A stretch of DNA of 64,000 nucleotides, from assembly GCF_016415625.1 (NCBI RefSeq), contig NZ_WBXP01000002.1, positions 1 to 64,000 on the forward strand. Reading direction: 5' to 3'. The stretch's first letter is position 1, and the number at the start of each line of letters is the position of its first letter. The DNA comes from Shimwellia pseudoproteus. GTDB lineage: Bacteria > Pseudomonadota > Gammaproteobacteria > Enterobacterales > Enterobacteriaceae. Under the pieces are notes generated by a model, which saw nothing but the letters and a program-made list of their open reading frames with translations, was not told the DNA's origin and did no database searches. A program made the translations under genes and the position numbers. Positions 50,025-58,636 of the stretch are shown in pieces.

Positions 50025-50783
50025 GTGACTGCATTAACCCCACTGGCGTTTTATACCCGCCACCTTGGCGATAACAGCCTGGTCCTGTCCCAGCGCCTGT
50101 GTGCCTGGTGCGGCTTTGCCCCGGAGCTGGAGATAGATCTGGCGCTGGCGAATATTGGCCTCGATTTACTCGGCCAGGCGCGCAATCTGCTGGCCTATTC
50201 CGCCAGCCTGACCGACAGCGCCCTGGATGAAGACGCCCTGGCCTATGGCCGTGATGAGCGGCAATTCACCAACTTACTGCTGGTGGAGCAGCCGAATGGC
50301 GACTTCAGTGACACCCTGATGCGCCAGTACCTGATGGATGCCTGGCACCTGCCGCTGTATCAAGGGCTGGTAGCGAGCAGCGACCCCGGTTTAGCCGCCA
50401 TTGCCGCCAAAGCGGTGAAAGAGGTGCGCTACCACCTGCGGTTTAGCCGCGGCTGGCTGGTGCGTCTGGGGAACGGCACGGCGCTGTCGAACCAGAAAAT
50501 GCAGCAGGCGCTGGACAGGTTATGGCGCTTTAGCGGTGAGATGTTTAGTAGCGCCCCCGAAGAGCAGGCGCTGGTGGACCAGGGCGTTATCCCGGCCACC
50601 CAACATATTGAGGCCCAGTGGCAGCAGGAAGTGCGCCAGGGCATCGCCGATGCCGGCCTGGTCCTGCCGGACAGCGCCCCGTATCGCACCGGCGGTAAGC
50701 AAGGGCTGCACACCGAACACCTTGGCCCGTTACTGGCAGAAATGCAGTACCTGCAGCGCGTTTACCCCGGTCAACAGTGGTAA
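50025..50783 (+). CDS. paaC: PaaC, phenylacetyl-CoA epoxidase structural subunit
   Basis: Ferritin-fold partner of PaaA, 252 aa (E. coli 248), needed for stability and substrate binding but lacking the iron site. Typical blocks are ELEIDLALANIGLDLLGQARN, RDERQFTNLLLVEQPNGDF and the C-terminus EMQYLQRVYPGQQW. The GTG at 50025 is preferred, giving MTALTPLAFYTRHLGDN and leaving TGAGG as binding site; a GTG at 50013 overlapping paaB is possible. Confidence 0.94.
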   Translation: MTALTPLAFYTRHLGDNSLVLSQRLCAWCGFAPELEIDLALANIGLDLLGQARNLLAYSASLTDSALDEDALAYGRDERQFTNLLLVEQPNGDFSDTLMRQYLMDAWHLPLYQGLVASSDPGLAAIAAKAVKEVRYHLRFSRGWLVRLGNGTALSNQKMQQALDRLWRFSGEMFSSAPEEQALVDQGVIPATQHIEAQWQQEVRQGIADAGLVLPDSAPYRTGGKQGLHTEHLGPLLAEMQYLQRVYPGQQW

Positions 50784-50801
50784 TGGCGGAGATCAGACAG
50801 T

Positions 50802-51326
50802 ATGCACGCGACACCTGATAGCAACAGTGAGGCGCAACCGGTCACCCTGGTTGCCCCGGCAATCCGCCAGATTTGGCAAAGCCTGGCCACCATCAGTGAT
50901 CCGGAGATCCCGGTCCTGACCATCACCGATCTTGGCATGGTGCGCAGTGTGCGCCAGCAGGACGACGGCTGGCACATTGGTTTCACGCCCACCTATTCAG
51001 GTTGTCCTGCCACTGAGTTTCTGATTGCGGCCATCCGGCAGACCCTGTCAGAGCAGGGGTTTGCCCCGGTACAGGTGGATATCCAGCTGCACCCGGCCTG
51101 GACCACGGACTGGATGACTGCCGATGCCCGGACCCGCCTGCGGGAGTACGGCATTAGCCCCCCTCAGGGGCACAGCTGTCACGCCATGCTCCCGGAGCAG
51201 GTCTGCTGCCCGCGCTGCGGTAGCCCGCACACTGGGCTTATCAGTGAATTTGGCTCCACGGCCTGTAAGGCGCTGTATCGCTGTAACAGCTGCCGTGAGC
51301 CTTTCGACTATTTCAAGTGTATTTGA
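50802..51326 (+). CDS. paaD: PaaD, Fe-S maturation-type protein of the epoxidase
   Basis: Protein of 174 aa with a MIP18/DUF59 domain (DPEIPVLTITDLGMV, about residues 32-46) and a C-terminal zinc ribbon-like part with CPRC and CNSC. It is required for an active epoxidase, probably for cluster assembly. TPTYSGCPATEFLI carries the conserved cysteine. E. coli PaaD has 165 aa. It lies 18 bp after paaC. Confidence 0.95.
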   Translation: MHATPDSNSEAQPVTLVAPAIRQIWQSLATISDPEIPVLTITDLGMVRSVRQQDDGWHIGFTPTYSGCPATEFLIAAIRQTLSEQGFAPVQVDIQLHPAWTTDWMTADARTRLREYGISPPQGHSCHAMLPEQVCCPRCGSPHTGLISEFGSTACKALYRCNSCREPFDYFKCI

Positions 51327-51333
51327 GGTTGCC

Positions 51334-52392
51334 ATGACAACGTTTCACACCCTGAAAGTGGCAAAAATTGAGCCGGAAACCCGGGACGCGGTAGCGATTA
51401 CCTTTGCGGTACCCGCCGATTTAGCATCTGAATACCAGTTTGTACCGGGCCAGCACCTGACGCTGCGCGCCCGGGTTGGCGGTGAAGAGTTACGCCGCTG
51501 CTACTCCATTTGCCGTCCGTCTGCCCCTGGCGAAATCGCCGTGGCGGTCAAAGCCATTGAAGGCGGGCGTTTTTCCCGCTACGCGGTGGCGGATCTGCAA
51601 CCGGGCATGGCGCTGGATGTCATGGTGCCCCAGGGGCAGTTTGGCTACCAGCCCCGCCCGGAAAACCACGGTCATTACCTGGCGGTGGCGGTGGGCTCCG
51701 GCATCACCCCGATGCTGGCGATTATCGCCACCACCCTGGCAACCGAAAGCGAGAGCTTCTTCACCCTGATCTACGGCAACCGCACCAGCGACAGCATGAT
51801 GTTCCGCCAGGGGCTGGCGGATCTGAAAGACCGCTATGGTCAGCGCCTGCAACTGGTCTATCTGTTTAGCCAGCAGGCCCAGGACAGCGAGCTGCTCAGC
51901 GGCCGCCCTGATGGCGAGAAGCTGCGGGATCTGGGGCGCCAGTTGCTGGACTTCCCGGGGTTTGACCGCACCTTTATTTGTGGCCCACACACCATGATGG
52001 AAGAGGCCCGGGACACCCTCACCGGGCTGGGGGTGCCGGCTGAGCGCATCTTTATGGAGCATTTTGCCACTGCCGGTACCCCGGTACGCCAGCGCACCAG
52101 TACCCAGGCGGTAGGGCGCACGGTCACCCTGCGCCAGGATGGCCGTGACCGGCTGATCACCCTCAGCGCCGAAGACGACAGCATTCTCGATGCCGCATTG
52201 CGCCAGGGGAGTGAGCTGCCTTACGCCTGTAAAGGCGGGGTGTGCGCCACCTGTAAATGCCGGGTGCTGAAAGGCGAGGTAGAAATGGGGCTGAACTACA
52301 GCCTGGAGCCGGAGCAGATCGCCGCCGGATACGTGCTGAGCTGCCAGGCTCTGCCGAAAGGCGATGGCGTGGTACTGGATTTTGATGTCTAG
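51334..52392 (+). CDS. paaE: PaaE, epoxidase reductase subunit
   Basis: Passes electrons from NADPH to PaaA; 352 aa (E. coli 356). The FAD-binding part is at about residues 1-105 (RRCYSICRPS), the NAD(P) part at about 110-230 (VGSGITPML), and a plant-type 2Fe-2S ferredoxin domain at the C-terminus with CKGGVCATCKC and a fourth cysteine in LSCQAL. The ATG at 51334 follows TGAGGTTGCC, 7 bp after paaD. Confidence 0.96.
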   Translation: MTTFHTLKVAKIEPETRDAVAITFAVPADLASEYQFVPGQHLTLRARVGGEELRRCYSICRPSAPGEIAVAVKAIEGGRFSRYAVADLQPGMALDVMVPQGQFGYQPRPENHGHYLAVAVGSGITPMLAIIATTLATESESFFTLIYGNRTSDSMMFRQGLADLKDRYGQRLQLVYLFSQQAQDSELLSGRPDGEKLRDLGRQLLDFPGFDRTFICGPHTMMEEARDTLTGLGVPAERIFMEHFATAGTPVRQRTSTQAVGRTVTLRQDGRDRLITLSAEDDSILDAALRQGSELPYACKGGVCATCKCRVLKGEVEMGLNYSLEPEQIAAGYVLSCQALPKGDGVVLDFDV

Positions 52393-52400
52393 GGGCAACG

Positions 52401-53168
52401 ATGAGCGCATTGATTACTGAACAACAGGGCCGGGTCCTGACCCTGACATTACACCGTCCGGAGGCCCGCAACGCGCTGGATAACCGGCTGCTGACGGCGC
52501 TGGCGGATGCGCTGGACGCCGCCGCCGGGGACCCGGGTATCGGGGCGGTGATCATCACCGGCCAGCCGCGCTTTTTTGCCGCCGGTGCCGATTTACGGGA
52601 AATGGCCAGCCGCGGGCTGGCAGAAACACTCAATGATCCGCGCCCGGCCATCTGGCAGCGGATCGACAGTTTCCCTAAACCGCTGATTGCTGCGGTTAAT
52701 GGCTATGCCCTGGGGGCGGGCTGTGAGCTGGTCCTGCTGTGCGATCTGGTGATCGCCGGTGATAACGCCAGCTTTGGTTTGCCGGAAATCACCCTCGGGC
52801 TGATGCCGGGGGCCGGGGGCACCCAGCGCTTGATCCGTACTGTGGGTAAAGCGCTGGCGTACCGGATGGTGCTGAGCGGTGACGCTATCTCTGCCCAGCG
52901 GGCCTTACAGGCCGGATTGGTGGCTGAGGTGCACCCCGCGGGGCTGACGCTGGAATACGCCCGTACCCTGGCGGCCCGGATTGCGGGCCATGCGCCGCTG
53001 GCGCTGCAGGCGGCGAAACAGGCCCTGCGCTACAGCCAGGAGAGCGGCGTTACCCAGGGGTTAAAACAGGAACGCACGCTGTTTACGCTGCTGGCCGCCA
53101 CTGATGATCGCCGGGAAGGCATTGCTGCTTTCCTGGAAAAACGCCCGCCGACTTTTACAGGACGCTAA
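52401..53168 (+). CDS. paaF: PaaF, 2,3-dehydroadipyl-CoA hydratase
   Basis: Crotonase-family hydratase of the lower phenylacetate pathway, adding water to 2,3-didehydroadipyl-CoA; 255 aa as in E. coli. The oxyanion-hole segment ITGQPRFFAAGADLREM and the catalytic region ALGAGCELVLLCDLVIAG with GLPEITLGLMPGAGGTQRL are complete. It begins 8 bp after paaE. Confidence 0.95.
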   Translation: MSALITEQQGRVLTLTLHRPEARNALDNRLLTALADALDAAAGDPGIGAVIITGQPRFFAAGADLREMASRGLAETLNDPRPAIWQRIDSFPKPLIAAVNGYALGAGCELVLLCDLVIAGDNASFGLPEITLGLMPGAGGTQRLIRTVGKALAYRMVLSGDAISAQRALQAGLVAEVHPAGLTLEYARTLAARIAGHAPLALQAAKQALRYSQESGVTQGLKQERTLFTLLAATDDRREGIAAFLEKRPPTFTGR

Positions 53169-53170
53169 GT

Positions 53171-53959
53171 ATGGAAAACCTGATTCTTTGTGATGTCCAG
53201 CAGGGGGTGATGACCCTGACGTTAAACCGTCCTGAGCGTCTCAATAGCTTTAACGATGCCATGCATCAGCAGCTGGCCCACTGCCTGACCCAGGCCGAGC
53301 GCGATGACAGCATCCGCTGTTTGCTTATCACCGGCGCCGGGCGCGGCTTCTGTGCCGGGCAGGATCTTAATGATCGTCATGTTGATCCCACCGGCGATGC
53401 CCCGGACCTCGGCTACTCGGTGGAGACGTTCTACAACCCGCTGGTGCGCCGCCTGGCGCGCTTACCAAAACCGGTAATTGCCGCCGTGAATGGCGTGGCG
53501 GCCGGTGCCGGGGCCACCCTGGCGCTGGGGTGCGATATCGTGATCGCCGCCCGCTCCGCCAGTTTTGTCATGGCGTTCAGTAAGCTGGGCCTGATACCGG
53601 ACTGCGGCGGCACCTGGTTGCTGCCCCGGGTTGCCGGGCGGGCCCGGGCGCTGGGGCTGGCCCTGACCGGCGGCAAAATCAGCGCCGCCCAGGCCGCGGA
53701 GTGGGGGATGATTTGGCAACTGGCGGAGGATGCCAATCTCCAGGACACCAGTATCGCCCTGGCCCGGCAGTTTGCGACCCAGCCGACCTATGGCCTTGGC
53801 TTGATTAAACAGGCGCTGCTGGCGGCGGAGCATAACACCCTTGATCAGCAGCTCGATCTGGAGCGTGACTACCAGCGCCTGGCCGGGCGCAGCGCTGATT
53901 ACCGGGAAGGGGTGGCCGCCTTCCTCGCCAAACGTCAACCGCAGTTCCAGGGGAAATAA
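53171..53959 (+). CDS. paaG: PaaG, ring-1,2-epoxyphenylacetyl-CoA isomerase
   Basis: Crotonase-family isomerase that expands the epoxide to oxepin-CoA; 262 aa as in E. coli. The CoA/oxyanion segment is GAGRGFCAGQDLNDRHV and the active-site region is GVAAGAGATLALGCDIVIAA followed by FSKLGLIPDCGGTWLLPR. It starts 2 bp after paaF and ends 1 bp before paaH. Confidence 0.95.
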   Translation: MENLILCDVQQGVMTLTLNRPERLNSFNDAMHQQLAHCLTQAERDDSIRCLLITGAGRGFCAGQDLNDRHVDPTGDAPDLGYSVETFYNPLVRRLARLPKPVIAAVNGVAAGAGATLALGCDIVIAARSASFVMAFSKLGLIPDCGGTWLLPRVAGRARALGLALTGGKISAAQAAEWGMIWQLAEDANLQDTSIALARQFATQPTYGLGLIKQALLAAEHNTLDQQLDLERDYQRLAGRSADYREGVAAFLAKRQPQFQGK

Positions 53960-53960
53960 C

Positions 53961-55472
53961 ATGCAGATCAGTGAACATACCCGGATTGCGGTAATCGGCA
54001 GCGGCACCATGGGGGCCGGTATCGCGCAACTGGCGGCCAGCGCCGGCCATCCGGTACAGCTTTATGATATCTCCCCGGCGGCCACGGCCCGCGGGCTGGA
54101 GAGCATTGCCCGCAGCTTACAGGGCCGGGTGGACAAAGGCCGACTGACGCCAGAAGCGTACCAGGCTACCCTCGGGCGGCTGCACGCCGCAGACCAGCTG
54201 ACCGATCTGGCGGATGCCGATATCGTCATCGAAGCGGCGGCGGAAAAACTGGAGGTCAAACAACAGTTGTTCCGGGCCCTGGCGGAGATCTGCGCCCCGC
54301 AGACGCTGCTGACCACCAACACCTCGTCCATTTCTGTCACGGCCATTGCCAGCGGTATCGCCCATCCGGGGCGTATTGCCGGGCTGCACTTCTTTAACCC
54401 CGCCCCGGTGATGAAGCTGGTGGAAGTGGTAAAAGGGCTGGACAGCGACAGCCAGACCATCGAGAGCCTGTGCCAGCTGGCCGGGCGCTGGGGGAAAACG
54501 GCGGTGCGCTGCCAGTCCACCCCGGGGTTTATCGTTAACCGGGTTGCCCGGCCTTATTACGCCGAAGCCTGGCGAGCGCTGGAAGAACAGGTTGCCCCGG
54601 CGGCGGTGATTGATGCGGCACTACGCGATGGCGCCCGCTTCCCGATGGGGCCACTGGAGCTGACGGATTTGATTGGCCAGGACGTTAACTTTGCGGTGAC
54701 CTGCTCGGTGTTCAACGCCTTTTGGCAGGAGCGCCGTTTTCTGCCCTCCCTGGTGCAGCAAGAACTGGTGCTGGCCGGTAAATGGGGCCGTAAAAGCCAG
54801 CAGGGGGTGTACCGCTGGCCCCGGCAGCACGATGAACTGCCGGTGGTGCGGGCACTGCCCCAGGAGGCCGCCGCCAGCCTGCAACGCCAGGGCGGGCCGG
54901 GAATGTGGCTCAACGGCATGGCCCGGTTAACCGCTCACCTGAGCCAGAGCGATCTGGTGGCCGATGTCCCGTTCCTTGAACTGGATGAGGTGCTGGTGAT
55001 GGCCACCAATGGTGAAAGCGCCCAGCAGCTTGCGCGCCGTTATAACCGCCCGGTGGTGGTGCTGGATCTGGCCGACGACTATGTCAATACCCCGCTGGTG
55101 GTGATGGCGGCGGCGGCCACCAACCGCCCGGACCAGACCGCCAAAGCGATCCATTTTTTCCAGCAACAGGATAAACAGGTGCTGCTGGTGGCGGATTACC
55201 CCGGCCTGCTGGCCTGGCGCACGGTCGCCATGCTGGTGAATGAAGCCCTGGACGCGGTGCAGAAAGGGGTTGCCAGTGCCGACGATATTGATGTGGCGAT
55301 GCGCCTCGGGGTGAATTATCCCCACGGCCCGCTGGCCTGGGGCGAGTCCCTGGGATGGCAGCGGGTGCTGACCGTGCTGGAAAACCTGCAAAAGCACTAT
55401 GGGGAAGAGCGCTACCGGCCGAGTTCGCTACTGCGCGAACGCGCCCTGATGGAGAAGCACTATGAACAATAA
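53961..55472 (+). CDS. paaH: PaaH, 3-hydroxyadipyl-CoA dehydrogenase
   Basis: NAD-dependent 3-hydroxyacyl-CoA dehydrogenase, 503 aa, longer than the E. coli protein (475). The NAD site is AVIGSGTMGAGIAQLA (about residues 10-25); the catalytic block GLHFFNPAPVMKLVEVV and RCQSTPGFIVNRVARPYYAEAW follow. A second C-terminal dehydrogenase-like domain contains AMRLGVNYPHGPLAWGE. The extra length lies mainly in the linker around residues 300-350. The ATG at 53961 follows AGGGGAAA. It overlaps paaI by 11 bp. Confidence 0.95.
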   Translation: MQISEHTRIAVIGSGTMGAGIAQLAASAGHPVQLYDISPAATARGLESIARSLQGRVDKGRLTPEAYQATLGRLHAADQLTDLADADIVIEAAAEKLEVKQQLFRALAEICAPQTLLTTNTSSISVTAIASGIAHPGRIAGLHFFNPAPVMKLVEVVKGLDSDSQTIESLCQLAGRWGKTAVRCQSTPGFIVNRVARPYYAEAWRALEEQVAPAAVIDAALRDGARFPMGPLELTDLIGQDVNFAVTCSVFNAFWQERRFLPSLVQQELVLAGKWGRKSQQGVYRWPRQHDELPVVRALPQEAAASLQRQGGPGMWLNGMARLTAHLSQSDLVADVPFLELDEVLVMATNGESAQQLARRYNRPVVVLDLADDYVNTPLVVMAAAATNRPDQTAKAIHFFQQQDKQVLLVADYPGLLAWRTVAMLVNEALDAVQKGVASADDIDVAMRLGVNYPHGPLAWGESLGWQRVLTVLENLQKHYGEERYRPSSLLRERALMEKHYEQ

Positions 55473-55887
55473 TCCCTGGGATAACGCCCGGCTGATGTAT
55501 CAGCGGGACAACTGCGCCCGCGCCCTGGGGATAGAGCTCCAGGAAATGGGGGAGGGAAGCGCCACGGTCACCATGGTGGTGCGTGACGATATGCTCAACG
55601 GCCACCAGACCTGCCACGGTGGCCAGCTGTTCTCCCTGGCGGACACGGCCTTTGCCTACGCCTGTAATAGCCAGGGGCTGGCGGCGGTTGCCTCCGGGTG
55701 CAGCATTGATTTCCTGCGCCCGGCCACCGCCGGGGAGCAGCTCACCGCCCGGGCGGTGGTGCGCTCCCAGGGGAAGACCACCGGCGTGTATGACATTGAG
55801 ATAACCAACCAGACAGGACGCTGTATCGCGCTGTTTCGCGGCCGTGCGCACCGGTTAGGCACCACCCTCAGCGGAGAGAAAATATGA
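55462..55887 (+). CDS. paaI: PaaI, hotdog-fold acyl-CoA thioesterase
   Basis: Thioesterase of 141 aa (E. coli 140) that hydrolyses ring-hydroxylated phenylacetyl-CoA, probably to rescue dead-end intermediates. The hotdog helix is HGGQLFSLADTAFAYACN, with the catalytic Asp in LADTAF. It overlaps paaH by 11 bp and paaJ by 4 bp. Confidence 0.95.
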   Translation: MNNNPWDNARLMYQRDNCARALGIELQEMGEGSATVTMVVRDDMLNGHQTCHGGQLFSLADTAFAYACNSQGLAAVASGCSIDFLRPATAGEQLTARAVVRSQGKTTGVYDIEITNQTGRCIALFRGRAHRLGTTLSGEKI

Positions 55888-57122
55888 GCCAGCAGCATAA
55901 CGAGAATCAGGCCTACATTTGTGGCGGCGTCCGCACCCCTATTGGCCGCTACGGCGGCGCGTTGTCCGGTATTCGTGCCGACGATCTGGCGGCCATCCCG
56001 TTGCGGGAGCTGATCGCCCGTTACCCCCAACTGGACTGGGGGCGTATTGATGATGTGCTGCTGGGCTGCGCCAACCAGGCCGGGGAAGATAACCGCAACG
56101 TGGCGCGTATGGCGGCACTGCTGGCGGGCCTGCCGGTGTCGGTGCCCGGTACCACGGTAAACCGGCTGTGTGGCTCGGGGCTGGATGCCCTGGGGATGGC
56201 GGCCCGGGCTATCAAAGCCGGGGAAGCCCAGCTGATGGTGGCCGGTGGGGTGGAGTCCATGTCCCGGGCCCCCTTTGTAATGGGCAAAGCGGCCAGCCCG
56301 TTCCAGCGCCAGGCCGAGTTGTTTGATACCACCATCGGCTGGCGTTTTGTGAATCCGATCATGCAACAGCACTTCGGAACAGACAGCATGCCGGAAACCG
56401 CAGAGAATGTAGCAAAACTGTTAAATATAAGCCGGGACGATCAGGACCGTTTTGCTCTGCGCAGCCAGCAGCGGGCTGAACAGGCCCGCCAGCAAGGCAT
56501 TTTGGCGCAGCAAATCGTGCCGGTATCGGTACCCGGCCGTAAAGGCTGTGTCACCGTGGTGCGCGAGGATGAACACCCGCGCCCGGAGACGACACTGGCG
56601 CAGCTGGCCGGGCTGAAGGCGCCTTTCCGGGCGGACGATGGCGCCAGTGGCGGGGTGGTGACAGCGGGTAATGCCTCCGGGGTGAATGACGGTGCCGCCG
56701 CCCTGCTGGTGGCCAGCGGCGAGGCGGTTGCACGCTATGGTCTGACCCCGCAAAGCCGCATTGTGGCCATGGCCACCGCCGGGGTTGAGCCGCGCTTAAT
56801 GGGCCTGGGGCCGGTCCCCGCCACCCGCAAAGTGCTCGAACTGGCCGGGTTAAGTATCAACGATATGGACGTGATTGAATTAAATGAGGCGTTTGCTGCC
56901 CAGGCGCTGGGGGTGCTGCGCCAGCTGGGGCTGGCGGATGATGCCAGCCACGTAAACCCTAACGGGGGCGCGATTGCGCTTGGCCACCCGCTGGGCATGA
57001 GCGGTGCCCGTTTGGCGCTGGCGGCTACCCATGAATTACACCGCCGTAATGGCCGGTATGCCTTGTGCACCATGTGCATTGGTGTGGGTCAGGGCATTGC
57101 CATGATCCTGGAACGAGTGTGA
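55884..57122 (+). CDS. paaJ: PaaJ, beta-ketoadipyl-CoA thiolase
   Basis: Thiolase of 412 aa (E. coli 401) that releases acetyl-CoA twice in the pathway, from 3-oxo-5,6-dehydrosuberyl-CoA and 3-oxoadipyl-CoA. The nucleophilic cysteine is in [12 protein letters not shown]; the second-half motifs [17 protein letters not shown] and [10 protein letters not shown] carry the His and second Cys. A short insertion (DDGASGG) near 250 accounts for part of the extra length. Confidence 0.96.
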   Translation: MSQQHNENQAYICGGVRTPIGRYGGALSGIRADDLAAIPLRELIARYPQLDWGRIDDVLLGCANQAGEDNRNVARMAALLAGLPVSVPGTTVNRLCGSGLDALGMAARAIKAGEAQLMVAGGVESMSRAPFVMGKAASPFQRQAELFDTTIGWRFVNPIMQQHFGTDSMPETAENVAKLLNISRDDQDRFALRSQQRAEQARQQGILAQQIVPVSVPGRKGCVTVVREDEHPRPETTLAQLAGLKAPFRADDGASGGVVTAGNASGVNDGAAALLVASGEAVARYGLTPQSRIVAMATAGVEPRLMGLGPVPATRKVLELAGLSINDMDVIELNEAFAAQALGVLRQLGLADDASHVNPNGGAIALGHPLGMSGARLALAATHELHRRNGRYALCTMCIGVGQGIAMILERV

Positions 57123-57148
57123 GCTAAATAACCTGCGAGTACCTTACA

Positions 57149-58462
57149 ATGACAATAAAGACAGCTCTGGAGCCAATCGAAACCGCATCGCTGGATGAAC
57201 TGCGGGCCCTGCAAACCGCCCGGATGAAATGGACCCTCAAACACGCGTATGACAATGTGCCGATGTACCGGCGCAAATTTGACGCCGCCGGGGTACACCC
57301 GGATGACTTTAACGAATTGCGCGATATTCGCCGGTTCCCCTGCACCACAAAACAGGATCTGCGGGATAACTACCCGTTTGATACCTTTGCGGTACCGATG
57401 GAGCAGGTGGTGCGTATTCACGCCTCATCCGGCACCACCGGTAAGCCCACCGTGGTGGGTTATACCCAGAATGATATTGATACCTGGGCCAATATTGTCG
57501 CCCGCTCCCTGCGTGCCGCCGGGGGAACCCCGAAAGACAAGATCCACGTGGCCTATGGCTACGGGCTGTTTACCGGCGGGCTGGGCGCCCATTATGGGGC
57601 GGAACGCCTTGGGGCGACCGTGATCCCGATGTCCGGCGGCCAGACCGAAAAACAGGCCCAGTTGATCCGTGATTTTCGCCCGGACATGATAATGGTGACG
57701 CCATCGTATTGCCTGAACCTGATAGAAGAGCTGGAACGCCAGATGGGCGGGGATGCCAGCCAGTGTTCGCTGCGGGTGGGCGTGTTCGGTGCCGAGCCCT
57801 GGACGGCCGCCATGCGCACGGAAATTGAACGCCGCCTCGGCATTCGGGCGCTGGATATTTATGGGCTGTCAGAGGTGATGGGCCCCGGCGTGGCCATGGA
57901 GTGCCTGGAAACCGCCGACGGCCCCACCATCTGGGAAGATCACTTCTACCCGGAGATTGTTAACCCGAACAGCGGCGATGTGCTGGAAGACGGCGAATAC
58001 GGCGAGCTGCTGTTTACCACGCTGACCAAAGAAGCGCTGCCGGTGATCCGCTACCGCACCCGGGATTTGACCCGCCTGCTGCCGGGCACCGCCCGCACCA
58101 TGCGGCGTATGGATCACATTACCGGCCGCTCTGACGATATGCTGATCATTCGCGGGGTTAACGTCTTCCCGTCCCAGTTGGAAGAAGAGATCTGTAAAAA
58201 CGAGCATTTATCGCCGCATTACCAGCTGGAGGTGAACCGCGACGGGCACCTCGACTGCCTGGCGGTAAAAGTTGAGCTTAAAGAGAGCAGCCTGGCCCTC
58301 TCCCATGAGGAGCGTTGCCAGGTTTGCCACCACCTGCGCCACCGCATCAAATCGATGGTAGGGATCAGCACCGATGTCACCATCGTCAACTGCGGCTCGA
58401 TCCCCCGTTCCGAGGGGAAAGCCTGTCGGGTTATCGATAAGCGGGCACTGGTCAGCTCTTGA
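57149..58462 (+). CDS. paaK: PaaK, phenylacetate-CoA ligase
   Basis: AMP-forming ligase that activates phenylacetate with ATP and CoA, the first step of the pathway; 437 aa as in E. coli. The AMP-binding P-loop is HASSGTTGKPTVVGYT (about 91-106), with DIYGLSEVMGPG and YRTRDLTRLLPG further on. It ends the operon and is followed by a strong terminator; the usual paaX and paaY do not follow. Confidence 0.96.
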   Translation: MTIKTALEPIETASLDELRALQTARMKWTLKHAYDNVPMYRRKFDAAGVHPDDFNELRDIRRFPCTTKQDLRDNYPFDTFAVPMEQVVRIHASSGTTGKPTVVGYTQNDIDTWANIVARSLRAAGGTPKDKIHVAYGYGLFTGGLGAHYGAERLGATVIPMSGGQTEKQAQLIRDFRPDMIMVTPSYCLNLIEELERQMGGDASQCSLRVGVFGAEPWTAAMRTEIERRLGIRALDIYGLSEVMGPGVAMECLETADGPTIWEDHFYPEIVNPNSGDVLEDGEYGELLFTTLTKEALPVIRYRTRDLTRLLPGTARTMRRMDHITGRSDDMLIIRGVNVFPSQLEEEICKNEHLSPHYQLEVNRDGHLDCLAVKVELKESSLALSHEERCQVCHHLRHRIKSMVGISTDVTIVNCGSIPRSEGKACRVIDKRALVSS

Positions 58463-58480
58463 TCTGCCTTGCCGTGACCA

Positions 58481-58505
58481 ATGCCAGCCCCTGGGCTGGC
58501 ATTTT
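58481..58505 (+). terminator. terminator of the paa operon
   Basis: ATGCCAGCC pairs with GGCTGGCAT around CCTG and is followed by TTTT, 18 bp behind the paaK stop. Confidence 0.85.
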
Positions 58506-58636
58506 GCATTATGGGGTGGGGGAAGCGCTGATATGAGCAGGCAGGCCCTATAAAAATGTGATACAACCAGTAACGCGCGACGCAAACGATAACTCACAAC
58601 ATTACTCTGACAGCATGGTATAAGGGTCAACTGCAC

